Numbered from the stretch's first letter, positions 40,683 through 51,390 are shown. The stretch: 64,000 bases of DNA from Liquorilactobacillus hordei DSM 19519 (GCF_019443985.1 NZ_CP049301.1:62001-126000), one strand, 5' to 3'. The notes: generated from the sequence alone by a model not told the origin. Numbers and translations: made by a program.

Positions 40683-43600
40683 TTATTTACTTGTGGCGAC
40701 TTGTTTAACTACTTCAGGCAATGTTTTTAATGCCTCAGCAAAGCTTTCAGCATCAGTAACATTTGGTAGTTCAAGTGTTTGATTTTGGATTATCACTGAT
40801 TTACTACTATTATCAGTTGTTGCAGGTGTAATTGTTGGCAAATCAAGAATGTTTCTAAGTTCTTTCCCAAATATATCCGCTAAATCCTTAGAGATATCTT
40901 TGAACTCCTTACTAAATCCAGTTAATAGTGCCTGGTAACTAGAGTTATTTGCTATATCTGAACTATTACTGTAATCACTTAATATAGTCCCATTTTTTGC
41001 AACATAGGCATTATATTCAGTCATTATGTCATCCAGCTTGGTAGGATCAAATGTCTCTGTGTCACCTAATAATTTCTCATAAGCGCCATTGATTTCTGAC
41101 AATCTATTCTTAGCATCATCTTGATCAATTGTCCCATCTTCAATCCCACTTATAACATCGCTGACTTTACTTAAATAATCACTTTTTTGTTGATTCTTAT
41201 ATTCCTGAACGGCCTTTTCAGCTGTATTTACTTCTGTTTGAGCCGAATTAACATCTGTCTGATTAGCAACATACTCCCAATTGAAGTTTCCTTTATCATC
41301 AGACTTTAGTACTTGAACATCTTTCTTATTAGTGACATTGTTTAACTTCTCTTGCGCTGCATATAAGTCTATCTGTTTATCCACATAATCCGCTTCAATT
41401 TTAGACATTTTTTCTTGAGAGTCTAATGCTTCTAACCTTTTTTCAACGACATTATTCTCTAATTGATTAGCCTTTAATCTTAAAGATTCAAGTTCTAATT
41501 CTTTATCGACACCTGTGTAATAAACATCTTTTTCAAGCGTATATTGATTAGCTGTCTGTCCATTGTATAAGGATTTCTCTATCTCTTCTTTTATCCCACT
41601 TAAAGAGTTTGATAACTGTGTCTTATTTAGCTCAACCAGTGAGGAAACTGTTGATTGTAGTCCTGTCAGCAAAGTATCTATTTCTGTCTGTATTGTGTTG
41701 TATTCATAAGACCCATTGTCATACTGTGCTTGTTCTTTTCTTAAATTACTTAATTGAGTTAGGTAATTTGTATATTGCCCAAACATCGAAGAATATTCTT
41801 GTGTCATTAAAGCACCTTGTGTATCAGTACTTAGTCCTAATGTTTTTGCTAGAGATACCATATTGGCAATTGTGTCTGTTGCAGTCTGATACTTAGTCAT
41901 TTGATTTTGAATAAGAGTATTTTCATAGTCAAAACGTTCTTTAATTGCCGTCTTTATATTAGTTTGAGCTGTAATTATAGCAGATTCATAATTACTAATA
42001 TCGGTCTTAATAGTTGTAATTTGATCTGTTGTTAAATCACCTAATGCCAATTTTTCCTTTAAAGCAGTAATAGACTGTTTATCAGAATCAATCATTTCTT
42101 CATAAATTTCTTCTTGTAATTCCAGTTGATCTACTATGAATTTTTGTGTCGCTAAATCTTTATCATTTTGATTACTTGCTTTGCTCATGGAATTCGTATA
42201 GTTTTCCTTTAATTCCATTAATTTATCAGCAAATTTTTGTGAAATTGTCGCAAAATCCTTTTCAAGTTGCTGATTAGTGCTTGTAGCAACCGTCCCTAAA
42301 TCAAGCGAAGAGTCAACATTTGAGCTTAATGATATAGAGCCTACCGACCCTTTAGAATAACTTTGTGCCAAATTTAATAATTGGCTATATTTGTTCTGCT
42401 CTATTTGTAATTCAGCATTAGAAGCATTAGCAGTTCTTGTGACATTCTTCTTAGCAAAAGCATCAAGTGCTGTATCTAGTTCCGTTTCAAGATTTAATCT
42501 TTGTTGAATCTCAGAACTTATTCCAGTAGCTTGTGTAAAATTAATAACATCTAATGAACTACTACCCAAATCACTAAATGATTGACCACTAAGCAAACCA
42601 TCTTGTAAATCAGTAACATTAGTTTTTAATCTATCAATACTTGTGTTTAAAGAATCCGTAAAATTCGTTAAATCTGTAGCTATCTGACTTATTTCTGCAT
42701 CATCTATACTCTTTTTCAGAGTAATAATGGCATCTGCGTCACTCAAGATTGAAGACTTTATACTTTCCAAACTGCTCTGTATGCTAGAAGCATTATCAGT
42801 AGATAGAAAAGACATAGTACTCAGTTTATTGAATTCTGCCGTCAATTGCATAATACTTGAAACCTGATCACCTAACGATTGACTAGATAATTTTGCTTTA
42901 AGAGCATAATCTGTATCTCCCACTTCTTCTAAAGCCCTACTAAATATACTTGCATTATTTGACAGAAGTGTTGTTAAACTCGTCACTGCATTTGTTAGAT
43001 TAGTAGTATTTGTTGTTTCTTTAGTTGTGTTATAATCAGTTATATTTTTCTCTTGTTGCCATTTATCGAGATTTAAACTGCTGATAGTGTTAGAAACCTC
43101 ATTAAGATTCTCAAATACTGTTTTATAAGAATCCAATAATGTTGATACTTTATCTGCATTATCTCCACTAAAACTCTTAGCATGATCAAGGTTAGTAATT
43201 GTATTCCCATTTGTATTAAAACCATAACCTCGTAATTGACTTAATAGCGAATCCATTTGATTTTGATAAGCGTTTTTCATTGTGTTCTGATAAGCTATCT
43301 GCTGATTATCTAGATTAATTCTTTGCTTAGATAAATCAATTAACTTATCCATATCGTCTGCAGCTTGCGTTACCGCATTCTCTAATTGAGTCACTTTTGA
43401 CGTTAAGCTATCTCCAGTGTATAATTCATTACCCCAGTATCTCCAAACGTCTTCACTAACAGTTGACGGGGTCTCGGTGCTATCACTATAATCTGTAGAA
43501 CCCACACCTTTAGAAGCTAAGCTTGCAATATTATTATTGTCTCCTATAGCAGCAGACATTGATTTTGCGGGATTTATAGTTGTTACATCTTGTGATGCAA

Positions 43601-46600
43601 TAGCAACAGAATCAGATTTTTTATTTTTTGTTGTGGTGGTTTTATTGACATTAATACTGATAGATTTGTCCTGTAATTTACTTAATTCGCTAACGAGACT
43701 TTCTACTTGCTTTTTCCCACTCTTGTCTACGGTAGCAGTTACCTTTGGGGATTTATCCGTAGCTTTACTTAACGCTTTATTCATCTTATCAACATCTTTA
43801 ATGCCATCAGTAGTAGCTTTAACTTTAGGAAATTTACTCTTAGATTTATTTAAAGAATGATTTATCTTATCAACATCAGATTGTCCTTTTTTATTCACAC
43901 TAGGTGTTACTCTAGGTGCTTTTCCTTTAATTTTAGAAAGTGTATTTGATACAGTTTTTAAATCAGTGGTTCTTCCAACTTTGACATTAACCTTTGGGTT
44001 TTTTCCTTTGATTTTATCTAAACTACTTTTAAGATTATCTACACCCTTAACTGATTTCGGATCAATTTTGGTCTTAATAGCTAAAAGCTTACCCTTCATA
44101 TTGTTGAGTTTCTTTTGTGCAGAGGATACTTTTGCATCTAGATCCTTATGATCTCCCTTAATCTTCGCAGTCTTACCTTTTAGTTTGTCCAATTTAGTCT
44201 GTGCAGCCGAAACTTTTCCTTCAGCATCTTTTATATCTGCTTTAACTTTGACAGGTTTATTTTTGGTATTAATATTGTCTATACCTTTAGAAACACCACC
44301 TATTTTGGTATTAAAATCATCAACCTTGGCTGACACTTTTGCGGTTGCTGTTTTATTATCAATTGTATTCAGATATTTCAATACCTCATCTGCAGAAATC
44401 CCAAAATAACTATTGTCTGCTAAGAACTTGGCAGTTGCGGTTTTGCCTTGCGTCTCATCCATATGTTTAACTACATCTTTGAATGCAGTTGAGAAACCAG
44501 TCGTCTGTGCTAAGAACTTAAGAGCTATAACAGGGGGCACTTTATTTATGTCAGTTGTTAAATCCTTAATTAATCCTTGTGCATCTACCGTACCATTGAC
44601 ATCATATTTCGTACCTTTAATCTCTGGAATCTGATTTAAAGCTGTTATTATTTCAGGAATTTTTACATGGCCGTTATCATCGTAGGTTAAACCGTATTTC
44701 GTTCCCTTTTTCTCTGGAATTTCATTCAATTTAGCTATAACATGTGTGTCAACTAATCCAGTTGTCTTATCAACAAAACTGTATTCAGTCATTGCAGTTT
44801 TGGGAACTTTGTCTACCTCATTCTGAATTTTCGAATAAGCACTAGACCAATTTTTCCCATATTGTTGCGAAAACTCTGCTGAAAGATTTAACATACTCTT
44901 ACCCAAAGTGCCTTGTTTAGCCATTAATTTGATGTAACTAGCTCCACCTTGCTCATAAGCAGCTATTGTTTCTTGTATAGACTTTTGAGATTTACCACTA
45001 GCGGCAAGAATATCTGTCATACGAGCTTCTTGCGTACTTTTTTCTTTTTGATATGCTGTCTCATATCCATTAACGACTTCTTGTGCAGCTTGTTTTTCTG
45101 CGTTTGACCAATTAGCTGTATTTGTACTCTTGTTAGCAAGTGAGCTATTTTGCTTAGATAAATACGTTAATTCTTTTTGATTTAATTCTCCACCTTGAGC
45201 AAGCTTTCTATTAATTGAATCAATCATATTTCCTTGCTGTCCAAGTTGGGTTAAGTTTGTTCCTTGTGCAACCTTGGCATTATTTCTGGTATTCTTGTCC
45301 ATTGAAGCATAGTCTTGTTCAGTAAATACACCTGATGAAGTTGCTTGTCCTAATTCATTAATATGCTTACGGATTGACTTAGTTTGAGTATCCCACTGTT
45401 TTTCAATTGCTTTACCTGCTTTTGTACTCCAAACTTCCGCGCTGTTCTCACCACTCCTATAGGATTCTTTTAAAGCTTCTAACTGTTTCTTATAACCAGC
45501 AATTCTTTTTTCACCTGCATTATAACTAGTTCCGCCCGTACTTTCTGCTACTTTAATACTATTTATTACATCTAGTATTTCATTTTTCTTTTTTGTATAT
45601 TCACTACTTGTACCATAGAGTTTATCAAGAGTGTTATCATTAGTAAGTTTTTCTGCACCTTTGACTTCCTTATTTACGCTCTTACTACCTTTTTTTGCAT
45701 TCTTTCTAGCGATTTCGTCTAATGATGCATTTAATGAATCTAACTGTTCTTTGATAGAATCATAATTATTTAAAGTTATTCTCAACTTTAGATGATTTTT
45801 CTTAGCAATAGAATCATAAGATTCCTGTAAACTTTTGAACGAGCTATCTGATAATTGGTTCTGCCCACCATTCGTTTCCTGATCTAAATTCGTACTTAAG
45901 CCACTTGCTGTGCTTTTATCGACCGCTAAGTTGCCGTTAAATAATGAATTATTCTTTAGAGATTTTTGTGATTCACTGTAAGTTAATTTTATCTTTGCTA
46001 ATTCATTGTCTAATTCTTTATTTAACTCTTGTACTGCGTCTTTAGTTGCATCTATTTTTTGTTTAAATATTTCCCAAGGTTTGATGCCAAGAGCATCCAT
46101 AATTTGAAAAGCAGCAAATACAGTACCTACCACTGGTACTAATGATAATAGGCCAGTACCAACCAATTTCACTACACTATATAATTTACCGAATTTCGTA
46201 ATAGCCACATCTGCCCCAGCTCCTATGGCTGAACCAGTAGTTTTCATAGTATTAGCTAATTTAGCCCTCCTAGTAAGAGTTGTATCAGACTCCAATTCGG
46301 TAATAGCGCCATTAACATTTACCTCCCTACTCGTAGTTTTACTTTTTTTGCCTTTCGAACCAGTACCAAAGCCTCCAGCAGTATTAGCCATATCTTCTGA
46401 TGCAGCAAGTCTTTCATAGGCTTTGGACTGAGTTAAAACTTCTGAAGTAACTGCAGACAATTTACCTTTACCCATTCCAACGAGTGCGAAGTAATCCTGT
46501 GTTGCGCGGGCAAATTTGCGTATTTGATTTACAGCCCATATCCCAGCTAATAATTTCCCAAATGTTTGTATGGCCGCACCATTTTCAACTGCATACGTTC

Positions 46601-48932
46601 CAACCTTATACAGACCTTTTGCAAATTCTTCGAGTTTTTCAGCATCTTTCTGCAAACTGGCAACAAATTCTTTATTACCGAATGCTTTCGTCATATCGTT
46701 AGCAGCCTTAGACATAACTGGAAGCATTTTTGCACCAAACATAATTTCAAGTTCACTCCATGCTTGTTTGAATCTAGCAATAGACTGTTGAGCTGTTGAA
46801 CTATTTTTTTTCGCCAATGTTTCTACATATGTTCCCTTGCTTCCAGCCTCTTCTACTTTTTTGGCTAATTCAGCAAACTGACTATTATATTGTGCTAAAA
46901 TAATACCTGCCTGCTGACCTGTTGTACCAAATAACTTATTAAAGACCACTCCTTTTTCAGCAGTCCCCATGTTTTTTGTTTTTTCATTTACAACACTCAT
47001 CATTTCAGCCAATGATTTCATATTGCCTTTTGCGTCAACTAAATCTGCTTTTTTTATACCAAGAGGTGTGAGTACATCTGATTTAGTGCCTATATTTGCA
47101 ATATCTTTTCCTAAAGAAACAATTACTTTTCTCAGACCAGTTCCACTTTTTTCCGCCTCAAGGCCGTGATTCGATAATTCGCCTATTGCAGCTGATGCCT
47201 CTGCTAAACTGATTCCAGAGTTATTTGCAGAATCCCCTACATACTCCATCGCTTTACCAGTACTTTGGAATGAACTAGCTGACATATCTGATGCATACGC
47301 TAGTTCATTCACTACTTTCTTGGTATTTGCTGTCATTTTAGCAGTATTACTTGTTCTCATATTAAAGGCATCAAGAGTTTGTGATGAAACCCTAACCACA
47401 TCACTGAAAGCATCTCCAGTAGCAACCGAACCTTGCAATTCAGTTTTCATAGCAGCAAGAGCAGATGAACTGGTGTATCCTCGTTTTACAAGCTCTTCAT
47501 ATTGTTCTGAAATATCTTTCTGTGACTTACCATAAGCAATCGCATATTTAGCCCCATCTTTCTGCATACGAGAAACATTTTTTGTTACTTCACTAGCATT
47601 TTCGCCACCCGTTATAAGCAAATTACTTATGACTTTGTAATTATTTTGAAGTGTCGATGCCTTTTTTGCACCATCCAATAATGCTGCAGCGAATCCACCC
47701 ATTGCTAATGTAGCAGTGGTAGCATTATTAGCAATGTTCCCAATATTTCTCCCTGTATTCCCAAAACTATTTCCAACAGAAGAGACTACATTTTGCTTAT
47801 TTCCAGCAACTTGCGCTTTACTATAAAGAAGTTTAAGTCTGTTTTCATTCTGCAGAGTTGCTAATTCAGATTTTTGAGTAGCACTCAGAATTTTCTCGGC
47901 AGAATTAGTTTGTTGTATTCTTTGTTTTCTTTGTTCTAATAATTGAAGTTGTTTCTGTATAATAATATTCTCTTTTTGAGTAGCTCCAAGTGAACGAGTA
48001 TTGAGCGTAAGCTTAGAGTTTTCAATATTCTTTAGCTCTTTGAATGTGTTTCCTGCCTCTTTAGCCTTGCGAGCTGTCTCTGCTAACGAAACATTCATTC
48101 TTTTTACGCTCTGTACGCTCTTTTCCATATTGGTGAAAGCCGAATTATTCCCACCGTTCATCTTATTGAAGGTCTGATTATAGGTTGTACTTAAACTTTT
48201 TAACTCAGATTTTAATTCGTCTATCCTAGTTGTCCATGCGCTTATTTTCCCTTTATCAGAAGAACCAGCCACTTTAGTTTCTAGACTTGCAATTTCAGTC
48301 ATAGTGGCTTTTAATTGTGCTAATGCTCTTTTTTGATCCTCAACAATTTTAGTAGTTGTAGTCCCAGTACCCTTATTACTAAGTGTGGTAGTTCTCGTGA
48401 CAAAATCATTTAAGTTTTCTGATTTAGTGACCTTATTACTTGTACCAAGTGCTGTTTGTTTTTGCACTCTGACAAGTTTATTTAAACTACCTTCAATTGC
48501 CTTAGCTTCTCTTGCGGTAGAAGTGGCAATATCTTTTTCAACTTTTTCTCCTGCTTTTAGAATTGTCCTAGATTGTTCTGTGAACTTACTAGCAACATCG
48601 CCCGTAACGTCAGATTTAGTCGTATCATTATTTATCTTCATATTGATGGATTTCTCCATCTCTTCTCTTGCTTTTCTAAAATTCTTGGTTAATTCAAGAA
48701 GTTGCTTAGATGCTTGACTAACGTCCATTTTGGGTTTAATTGCTACATGTGTACCATCAAGAATATCTCTTATTTGCCTACCCATTTTTTTAATACTATT
48801 TTTATCAGCTTCAACATTAACTTTTGCAGTGAAGTCGGCTTTGAAGTCGCTCCATTTACTTCTAAATTCTTTTTCCAATTGTGATTTAGATGGAAGATTA
48901 ACTTTTACCCTAATCCCTAATTGATTTGCCAC
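40683..48932 (-). CDS. Tail tape measure protein, 2749 aa
   Basis: Sets tail length and is ejected with DNA. GTG 48932 after GAGGTTAA. N-terminal coiled coils (1-380), a hydrophobic stretch near 405-420, then the tape-measure core at about 430-700 (DISEQYEELVKRGYTSSSALAAM, ELAYASDMSASSFQSTGKAMEYVGDSANNSGISL, AIGELSNHGLEAEKSGTGLR). Another hydrophobic segment near 925-950 (GTGLLSLVPVVGTVFAAF). Residues about 1400-1765 hold degenerate tandem repeats of 20-35 residues rich in K-x-P-K-V and D-K-x-x-x-x-L. Its size suggests a long (siphovirus-type) tail. Confidence 0.95.
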   Translation of the reverse strand: MANQLGIRVKVNLPSKSQLEKEFRSKWSDFKADFTAKVNVEADKNSIKKMGRQIRDILDGTHVAIKPKMDVSQASKQLLELTKNFRKAREEMEKSINMKINNDTTKSDVTGDVASKFTEQSRTILKAGEKVEKDIATSTAREAKAIEGSLNKLVRVQKQTALGTSNKVTKSENLNDFVTRTTTLSNKGTGTTTTKIVEDQKRALAQLKATMTEIASLETKVAGSSDKGKISAWTTRIDELKSELKSLSTTYNQTFNKMNGGNNSAFTNMEKSVQSVKRMNVSLAETARKAKEAGNTFKELKNIENSKLTLNTRSLGATQKENIIIQKQLQLLEQRKQRIQQTNSAEKILSATQKSELATLQNENRLKLLYSKAQVAGNKQNVVSSVGNSFGNTGRNIGNIANNATTATLAMGGFAAALLDGAKKASTLQNNYKVISNLLITGGENASEVTKNVSRMQKDGAKYAIAYGKSQKDISEQYEELVKRGYTSSSALAAMKTELQGSVATGDAFSDVVRVSSQTLDAFNMRTSNTAKMTANTKKVVNELAYASDMSASSFQSTGKAMEYVGDSANNSGISLAEASAAIGELSNHGLEAEKSGTGLRKVIVSLGKDIANIGTKSDVLTPLGIKKADLVDAKGNMKSLAEMMSVVNEKTKNMGTAEKGVVFNKLFGTTGQQAGIILAQYNSQFAELAKKVEEAGSKGTYVETLAKKNSSTAQQSIARFKQAWSELEIMFGAKMLPVMSKAANDMTKAFGNKEFVASLQKDAEKLEEFAKGLYKVGTYAVENGAAIQTFGKLLAGIWAVNQIRKFARATQDYFALVGMGKGKLSAVTSEVLTQSKAYERLAASEDMANTAGGFGTGSKGKKSKTTSREVNVNGAITELESDTTLTRRAKLANTMKTTGSAIGAGADVAITKFGKLYSVVKLVGTGLLSLVPVVGTVFAAFQIMDALGIKPWEIFKQKIDATKDAVQELNKELDNELAKIKLTYSESQKSLKNNSLFNGNLAVDKSTASGLSTNLDQETNGGQNQLSDSSFKSLQESYDSIAKKNHLKLRITLNNYDSIKEQLDSLNASLDEIARKNAKKGSKSVNKEVKGAEKLTNDNTLDKLYGTSSEYTKKKNEILDVINSIKVAESTGGTSYNAGEKRIAGYKKQLEALKESYRSGENSAEVWSTKAGKAIEKQWDTQTKSIRKHINELGQATSSGVFTEQDYASMDKNTRNNAKVAQGTNLTQLGQQGNMIDSINRKLAQGGELNQKELTYLSKQNSSLANKSTNTANWSNAEKQAAQEVVNGYETAYQKEKSTQEARMTDILAASGKSQKSIQETIAAYEQGGASYIKLMAKQGTLGKSMLNLSAEFSQQYGKNWSSAYSKIQNEVDKVPKTAMTEYSFVDKTTGLVDTHVIAKLNEIPEKKGTKYGLTYDDNGHVKIPEIITALNQIPEIKGTKYDVNGTVDAQGLIKDLTTDINKVPPVIALKFLAQTTGFSTAFKDVVKHMDETQGKTATAKFLADNSYFGISADEVLKYLNTIDNKTATAKVSAKVDDFNTKIGGVSKGIDNINTKNKPVKVKADIKDAEGKVSAAQTKLDKLKGKTAKIKGDHKDLDAKVSSAQKKLNNMKGKLLAIKTKIDPKSVKGVDNLKSSLDKIKGKNPKVNVKVGRTTDLKTVSNTLSKIKGKAPRVTPSVNKKGQSDVDKINHSLNKSKSKFPKVKATTDGIKDVDKMNKALSKATDKSPKVTATVDKSGKKQVESLVSELSKLQDKSISINVNKTTTTKNKKSDSVAIASQDVTTINPAKSMSAAIGDNNNIASLASKGVGSTDYSDSTETPSTVSEDVWRYWGNELYTGDSLTSKVTQLENAVTQAADDMDKLIDLSKQRINLDNQQIAYQNTMKNAYQNQMDSLLSQLRGYGFNTNGNTITNLDHAKSFSGDNADKVSTLLDSYKTVFENLNEVSNTISSLNLDKWQQEKNITDYNTTKETTNTTNLTNAVTSLTTLLSNNASIFSRALEEVGDTDYALKAKLSSQSLGDQVSSIMQLTAEFNKLSTMSFLSTDNASSIQSSLESIKSSILSDADAIITLKKSIDDAEISQIATDLTNFTDSLNTSIDRLKTNVTDLQDGLLSGQSFSDLGSSSLDVINFTQATGISSEIQQRLNLETELDTALDAFAKKNVTRTANASNAELQIEQNKYSQLLNLAQSYSKGSVGSISLSSNVDSSLDLGTVATSTNQQLEKDFATISQKFADKLMELKENYTNSMSKASNQNDKDLATQKFIVDQLELQEEIYEEMIDSDKQSITALKEKLALGDLTTDQITTIKTDISNYESAIITAQTNIKTAIKERFDYENTLIQNQMTKYQTATDTIANMVSLAKTLGLSTDTQGALMTQEYSSMFGQYTNYLTQLSNLRKEQAQYDNGSYEYNTIQTEIDTLLTGLQSTVSSLVELNKTQLSNSLSGIKEEIEKSLYNGQTANQYTLEKDVYYTGVDKELELESLRLKANQLENNVVEKRLEALDSQEKMSKIEADYVDKQIDLYAAQEKLNNVTNKKDVQVLKSDDKGNFNWEYVANQTDVNSAQTEVNTAEKAVQEYKNQQKSDYLSKVSDVISGIEDGTIDQDDAKNRLSEINGAYEKLLGDTETFDPTKLDDIMTEYNAYVAKNGTILSDYSNSSDIANNSSYQALLTGFSKEFKDISKDLADIFGKELRNILDLPTITPATTDNSSKSVIIQNQTLELPNVTDAESFAEALKTLPEVVKQVATSK

Positions 48933-48949
48933 TTAACCTCACCGCCAAT

Positions 48950-50011
48950 CTACTTTTTTTCTTTATTTTTTGGTTCTTCTTCCATCAATTTGTTTATTTC
49001 TTTTAATGTTTCTGCTGAGTCTTTTTTCTCCATATAGAACTTGGAAGTCGTATCCATTGATTCATGATGTGCCAGTTCTTTTGCTAATTGGATATTCCCT
49101 TTTTTTGCAATTTGGTTTAATCTACTTTTCCGAATACAATGAGGTCTAAAATCACCCACACCAACAATTTCGCCTATTTTACGAATTCGTATTGTTAATG
49201 ACTGTTTACTCATACGACCCCATCCACCATCTTTCCAAACATAAAACAAAGCATCGCAATCAATTCCCTGGTCTTCTCTCCATGCTAAATACTGTTGAAT
49301 AATATTTTTTGTATGTTTGGTGAAAGGAATATCAACAATCTTCCCTCGTTTCTCTCGAATATTTTCAAATACATTTTTTTCAAGATTTAAATTTGATAAG
49401 CTCAAACGATACAATGCACCTATACGACACGCACTATCAAACGCGATATTCCAAATCAATTCATCTTGAAAATCATATTTATTTAAACTATCTTGATCTT
49501 TGGATAATTCATTTGTGATTTTGTCAATTTCAGGTTGATGTAAGAAGTAAACGGATATTTTCTTCTCGTCACCAGCTCCTTTAATACGATCTAGCTTATT
49601 GTCAAATGGATGCATCTTTATCTTTCTCCTTTTTGCAGCCCAAATATAAAAACTAGAAATAGCACTAACTTTTGTATTGATTACTTTTTTACCATTTCCG
49701 CACTCTTCTTCAAGAAACAACATGTATGATTCCATAACATCTAGCATGTTTTCTTCAAGAGTATCCTCGTCTAGAAGATAGAAGTTATCCCAATTTTCAG
49801 CTATATAACACATGAAAATATTCATATAAGACTTGTAAACCTTATAGGTTGTATCTTTAACATCTTTATTTTGTATTTTTTTACTACGAAGATAGCTCTC
49901 GTATACTTCTATATTCTTGTGATTCACTTTTGCCATACGATCTTTTGTTGCATATCTCGTAATCTTTCGTTTACCATCAGTTTGATACTTTAATCCTTCT
50001 TTATGTTCCAT
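48950..50011 (-). CDS. Tyrosine recombinase/integrase
   Basis: 353 aa. N-terminal SAM-like core-binding domain (YESYLRSKKIQ...YKVYKSYMNIFMCYIAEN), then the catalytic domain with all expected residues: Arg in FDSACRIGALYRLSL, Lys in the beta hairpin region, RPHCIRKSR (H-x2-R), HHESMDTTSKFY (His and nucleophile Tyr). ATG follows AGGAGAGTTGATTAG. It lies directly upstream of the tape measure in the late operon, an odd place for an integrase; no attachment site was found near it. Confidence 0.93.
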   Translation of the reverse strand: MEHKEGLKYQTDGKRKITRYATKDRMAKVNHKNIEVYESYLRSKKIQNKDVKDTTYKVYKSYMNIFMCYIAENWDNFYLLDEDTLEENMLDVMESYMLFLEEECGNGKKVINTKVSAISSFYIWAAKRRKIKMHPFDNKLDRIKGAGDEKKISVYFLHQPEIDKITNELSKDQDSLNKYDFQDELIWNIAFDSACRIGALYRLSLSNLNLEKNVFENIREKRGKIVDIPFTKHTKNIIQQYLAWREDQGIDCDALFYVWKDGGWGRMSKQSLTIRIRKIGEIVGVGDFRPHCIRKSRLNQIAKKGNIQLAKELAHHESMDTTSKFYMEKKDSAETLKEINKLMEEEPKNKEKK

Positions 50012-50028
50012 CTAATCAACTCTCCTAT

Positions 50029-50523
50029 TCATTCAATTACAACTTGAAAACCTTTTGCTCTTAATCCGTTTGCTAATACTTTTGCTAATGTTCCGCTCAT
50101 TATCGTTTGGCCTGCTTGTATAAAATGTCTTGCAGGTTGTGCATATAGAGATGAGTTCCCACCTTGATCCAATACAATAGGCAATCCATCTCTAAAGTCA
50201 TTTCCGTGAATATCTACATGGTGTCCCCACTGTTTAGGTAAAGGAGGATACATTCCCAATTCTCTAGAATCTATATAAACGAGAAAACTAACTGTATTAC
50301 CTGTCGAAGTCATTTTTGTATGAACCGTATCAGCCATTTCTCCACTTCTCACATAGTATTTAGAAGTTACTCCTGCTGGAAAATCACGAGTCAATATTTC
50401 TTTTAATATCTCTTCAGCACTCAACCTAACCAATGTCGAAACCACTTCTTCTACATTTGATCTAATATTATTTATTATTTCTTGTATGCCCTCATACGTT
50501 ATCGAGCCTTCTAATTCAGCCAT
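50029..50523 (-). CDS. Tail completion (HK97 gp10-like) protein, tentative
   Basis: Start ATG 50523 (GGAGAGAATGTTCT upstream). Helical N-terminus (IQEIINNIRSNVEEVVSTLV), then RSGEMADTVHTKM and a C-terminus DQGGNSSLYAQPARHFIQAGQT...LANGLRAKGFQV. The R-S-G-x-M and A-R-x-F patterns are like gp10-type minor tail proteins, but similarity is weak. Hairpin terminator upstream. Confidence 0.45.
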   Translation of the reverse strand: MAELEGSITYEGIQEIINNIRSNVEEVVSTLVRLSAEEILKEILTRDFPAGVTSKYYVRSGEMADTVHTKMTSTGNTVSFLVYIDSRELGMYPPLPKQWGHHVDIHGNDFRDGLPIVLDQGGNSSLYAQPARHFIQAGQTIMSGTLAKVLANGLRAKGFQVVIE

Positions 50524-50545
50524 AGAACATTCTCTCCAATCAAAA

Positions 50546-50599
50546 AAACACAAAGTAAGATAGTCTCTTTCATGAGTTACTACCCTAAACTTTGTGTTT
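50546..50599 (-). terminator. Hairpin after the chaperone gene
   Basis: AAACACAAAGT (50546-50556) pairs with ACTTTGTGTTT (50589-50599), 11 pairs; on the minus strand it runs into a T run. A partial terminator within the late operon. Confidence 0.65.
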
Positions 50600-50626
50600 T
50601 ATAATGTTTTCCACCTGTTTTTATTG

Positions 50627-51310
50627 CTATTCTGGACGACTATCCTCTTCAAAGCTGTCGTCAAATTTATCTAGTACTTTCTCTTTATAAATCTCTTCTG
50701 GAGTTTTATTTATTTCATTATGTTTATTTATAGGTACTACTTTATTATTCTCTTCATTGATTTTTGTCTCTGTTGAATTTTTCTTATTGCCTTCTATATT
50801 ATCAGCTTCGGCAATTAATTCTTTGACCAACTCTCTCCCGCGATCGGTTTCATTTGCTTGAGAAATAAATGAACCAACTGCAGCATGATCTAATTTCATA
50901 GTTTCAAGTGTCACATCATGCTCTAAAAGTTTATTAGCATATGATAAAATCGCTGTTTTATATACCGTGGTTACGATTTGTGCTAGTACTTGATTTAACT
51001 CCATCATTGCAAGGCTTGGATATTCAATTACTTCTCTAATTTCTTCTTCACTAAGATCATTCATATCAATATCAGTAAGCAAAGGAACAATTTCCTTCAT
51101 CACGGTTGCGCCAGAAATATCTAGCCTATTTTCGTCTTCTTTACCCTTATTGTCTTTATTTAGACTAATGATGAACTCCTGTAAACTCATGATTACGTCT
51201 ACTTCTTTTTTGCTTGGTTCATATACTGTTATGTCACCTGTTGGAGACTTGATAACAGCCTTAATAGTTCTTTTATTTGGATCGCTTTTTAAACTCGCAA
51301 ATTCTACCAT
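50627..51310 (-). CDS. Probable tail assembly chaperone, 227 aa
   Basis: Acidic, helical protein with the pattern ISGATVMKEIVPLLTDIDMNDLSEEEIREVIEYPS and LAQIVTTVYKTAILSYANKLL, comparable to chaperones encoded before tape measures; the low-complexity C-terminus is E/K/N-rich. Two genes and a recombinase separate it from the tape measure. No frameshift product was identified. The conserved motif occurs both upstream (51353-51366) and inside it (50715-50729, encoding INKHNE). Confidence 0.5.
   Translation of the reverse strand: MVEFASLKSDPNKRTIKAVIKSPTGDITVYEPSKKEVDVIMSLQEFIISLNKDNKGKEDENRLDISGATVMKEIVPLLTDIDMNDLSEEEIREVIEYPSLAMMELNQVLAQIVTTVYKTAILSYANKLLEHDVTLETMKLDHAAVGSFISQANETDRGRELVKELIAEADNIEGNKKNSTETKINEENNKVVPINKHNEINKTPEEIYKEKVLDKFDDSFEEDSRPE
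50715..50729 (-). promoter_or_regulatory. conserved 15-base motif, exact copy inside coding sequence
   Basis: AAATAAACATAATGA within the chaperone gene, about 190 bases upstream of the next start. Confidence 0.45.
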
Positions 51311-51352
51311 TCTTTCACCTCATTAAAACAATTTATAACTAATTATAACATT

Positions 51353-51366
51353 TCATTATGTTTACT
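51353..51366 (-). promoter_or_regulatory. conserved motif, variant, with TATAAT following
   Basis: AGTAAACATAATGA on the minus strand, followed by AATGTTATAAT; 43 bases before the chaperone start. Confidence 0.5.
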
Positions 51367-51390
51367 ATCAAGTTTTTACTAACTTTTGAA

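Noticed and set aside
43537..48924. Many plus-strand frames opposite the tape measure and the fibre
   Set aside because: Hydrophobic mirror images of repetitive minus-strand coding sequence, without ribosome binding sites.
50627..51310. Programmed frameshift producing a longer chaperone, as in many tail operons
   Set aside because: No slippery sequence with an overlapping open frame was evident near its end; a terminator-like hairpin follows instead.
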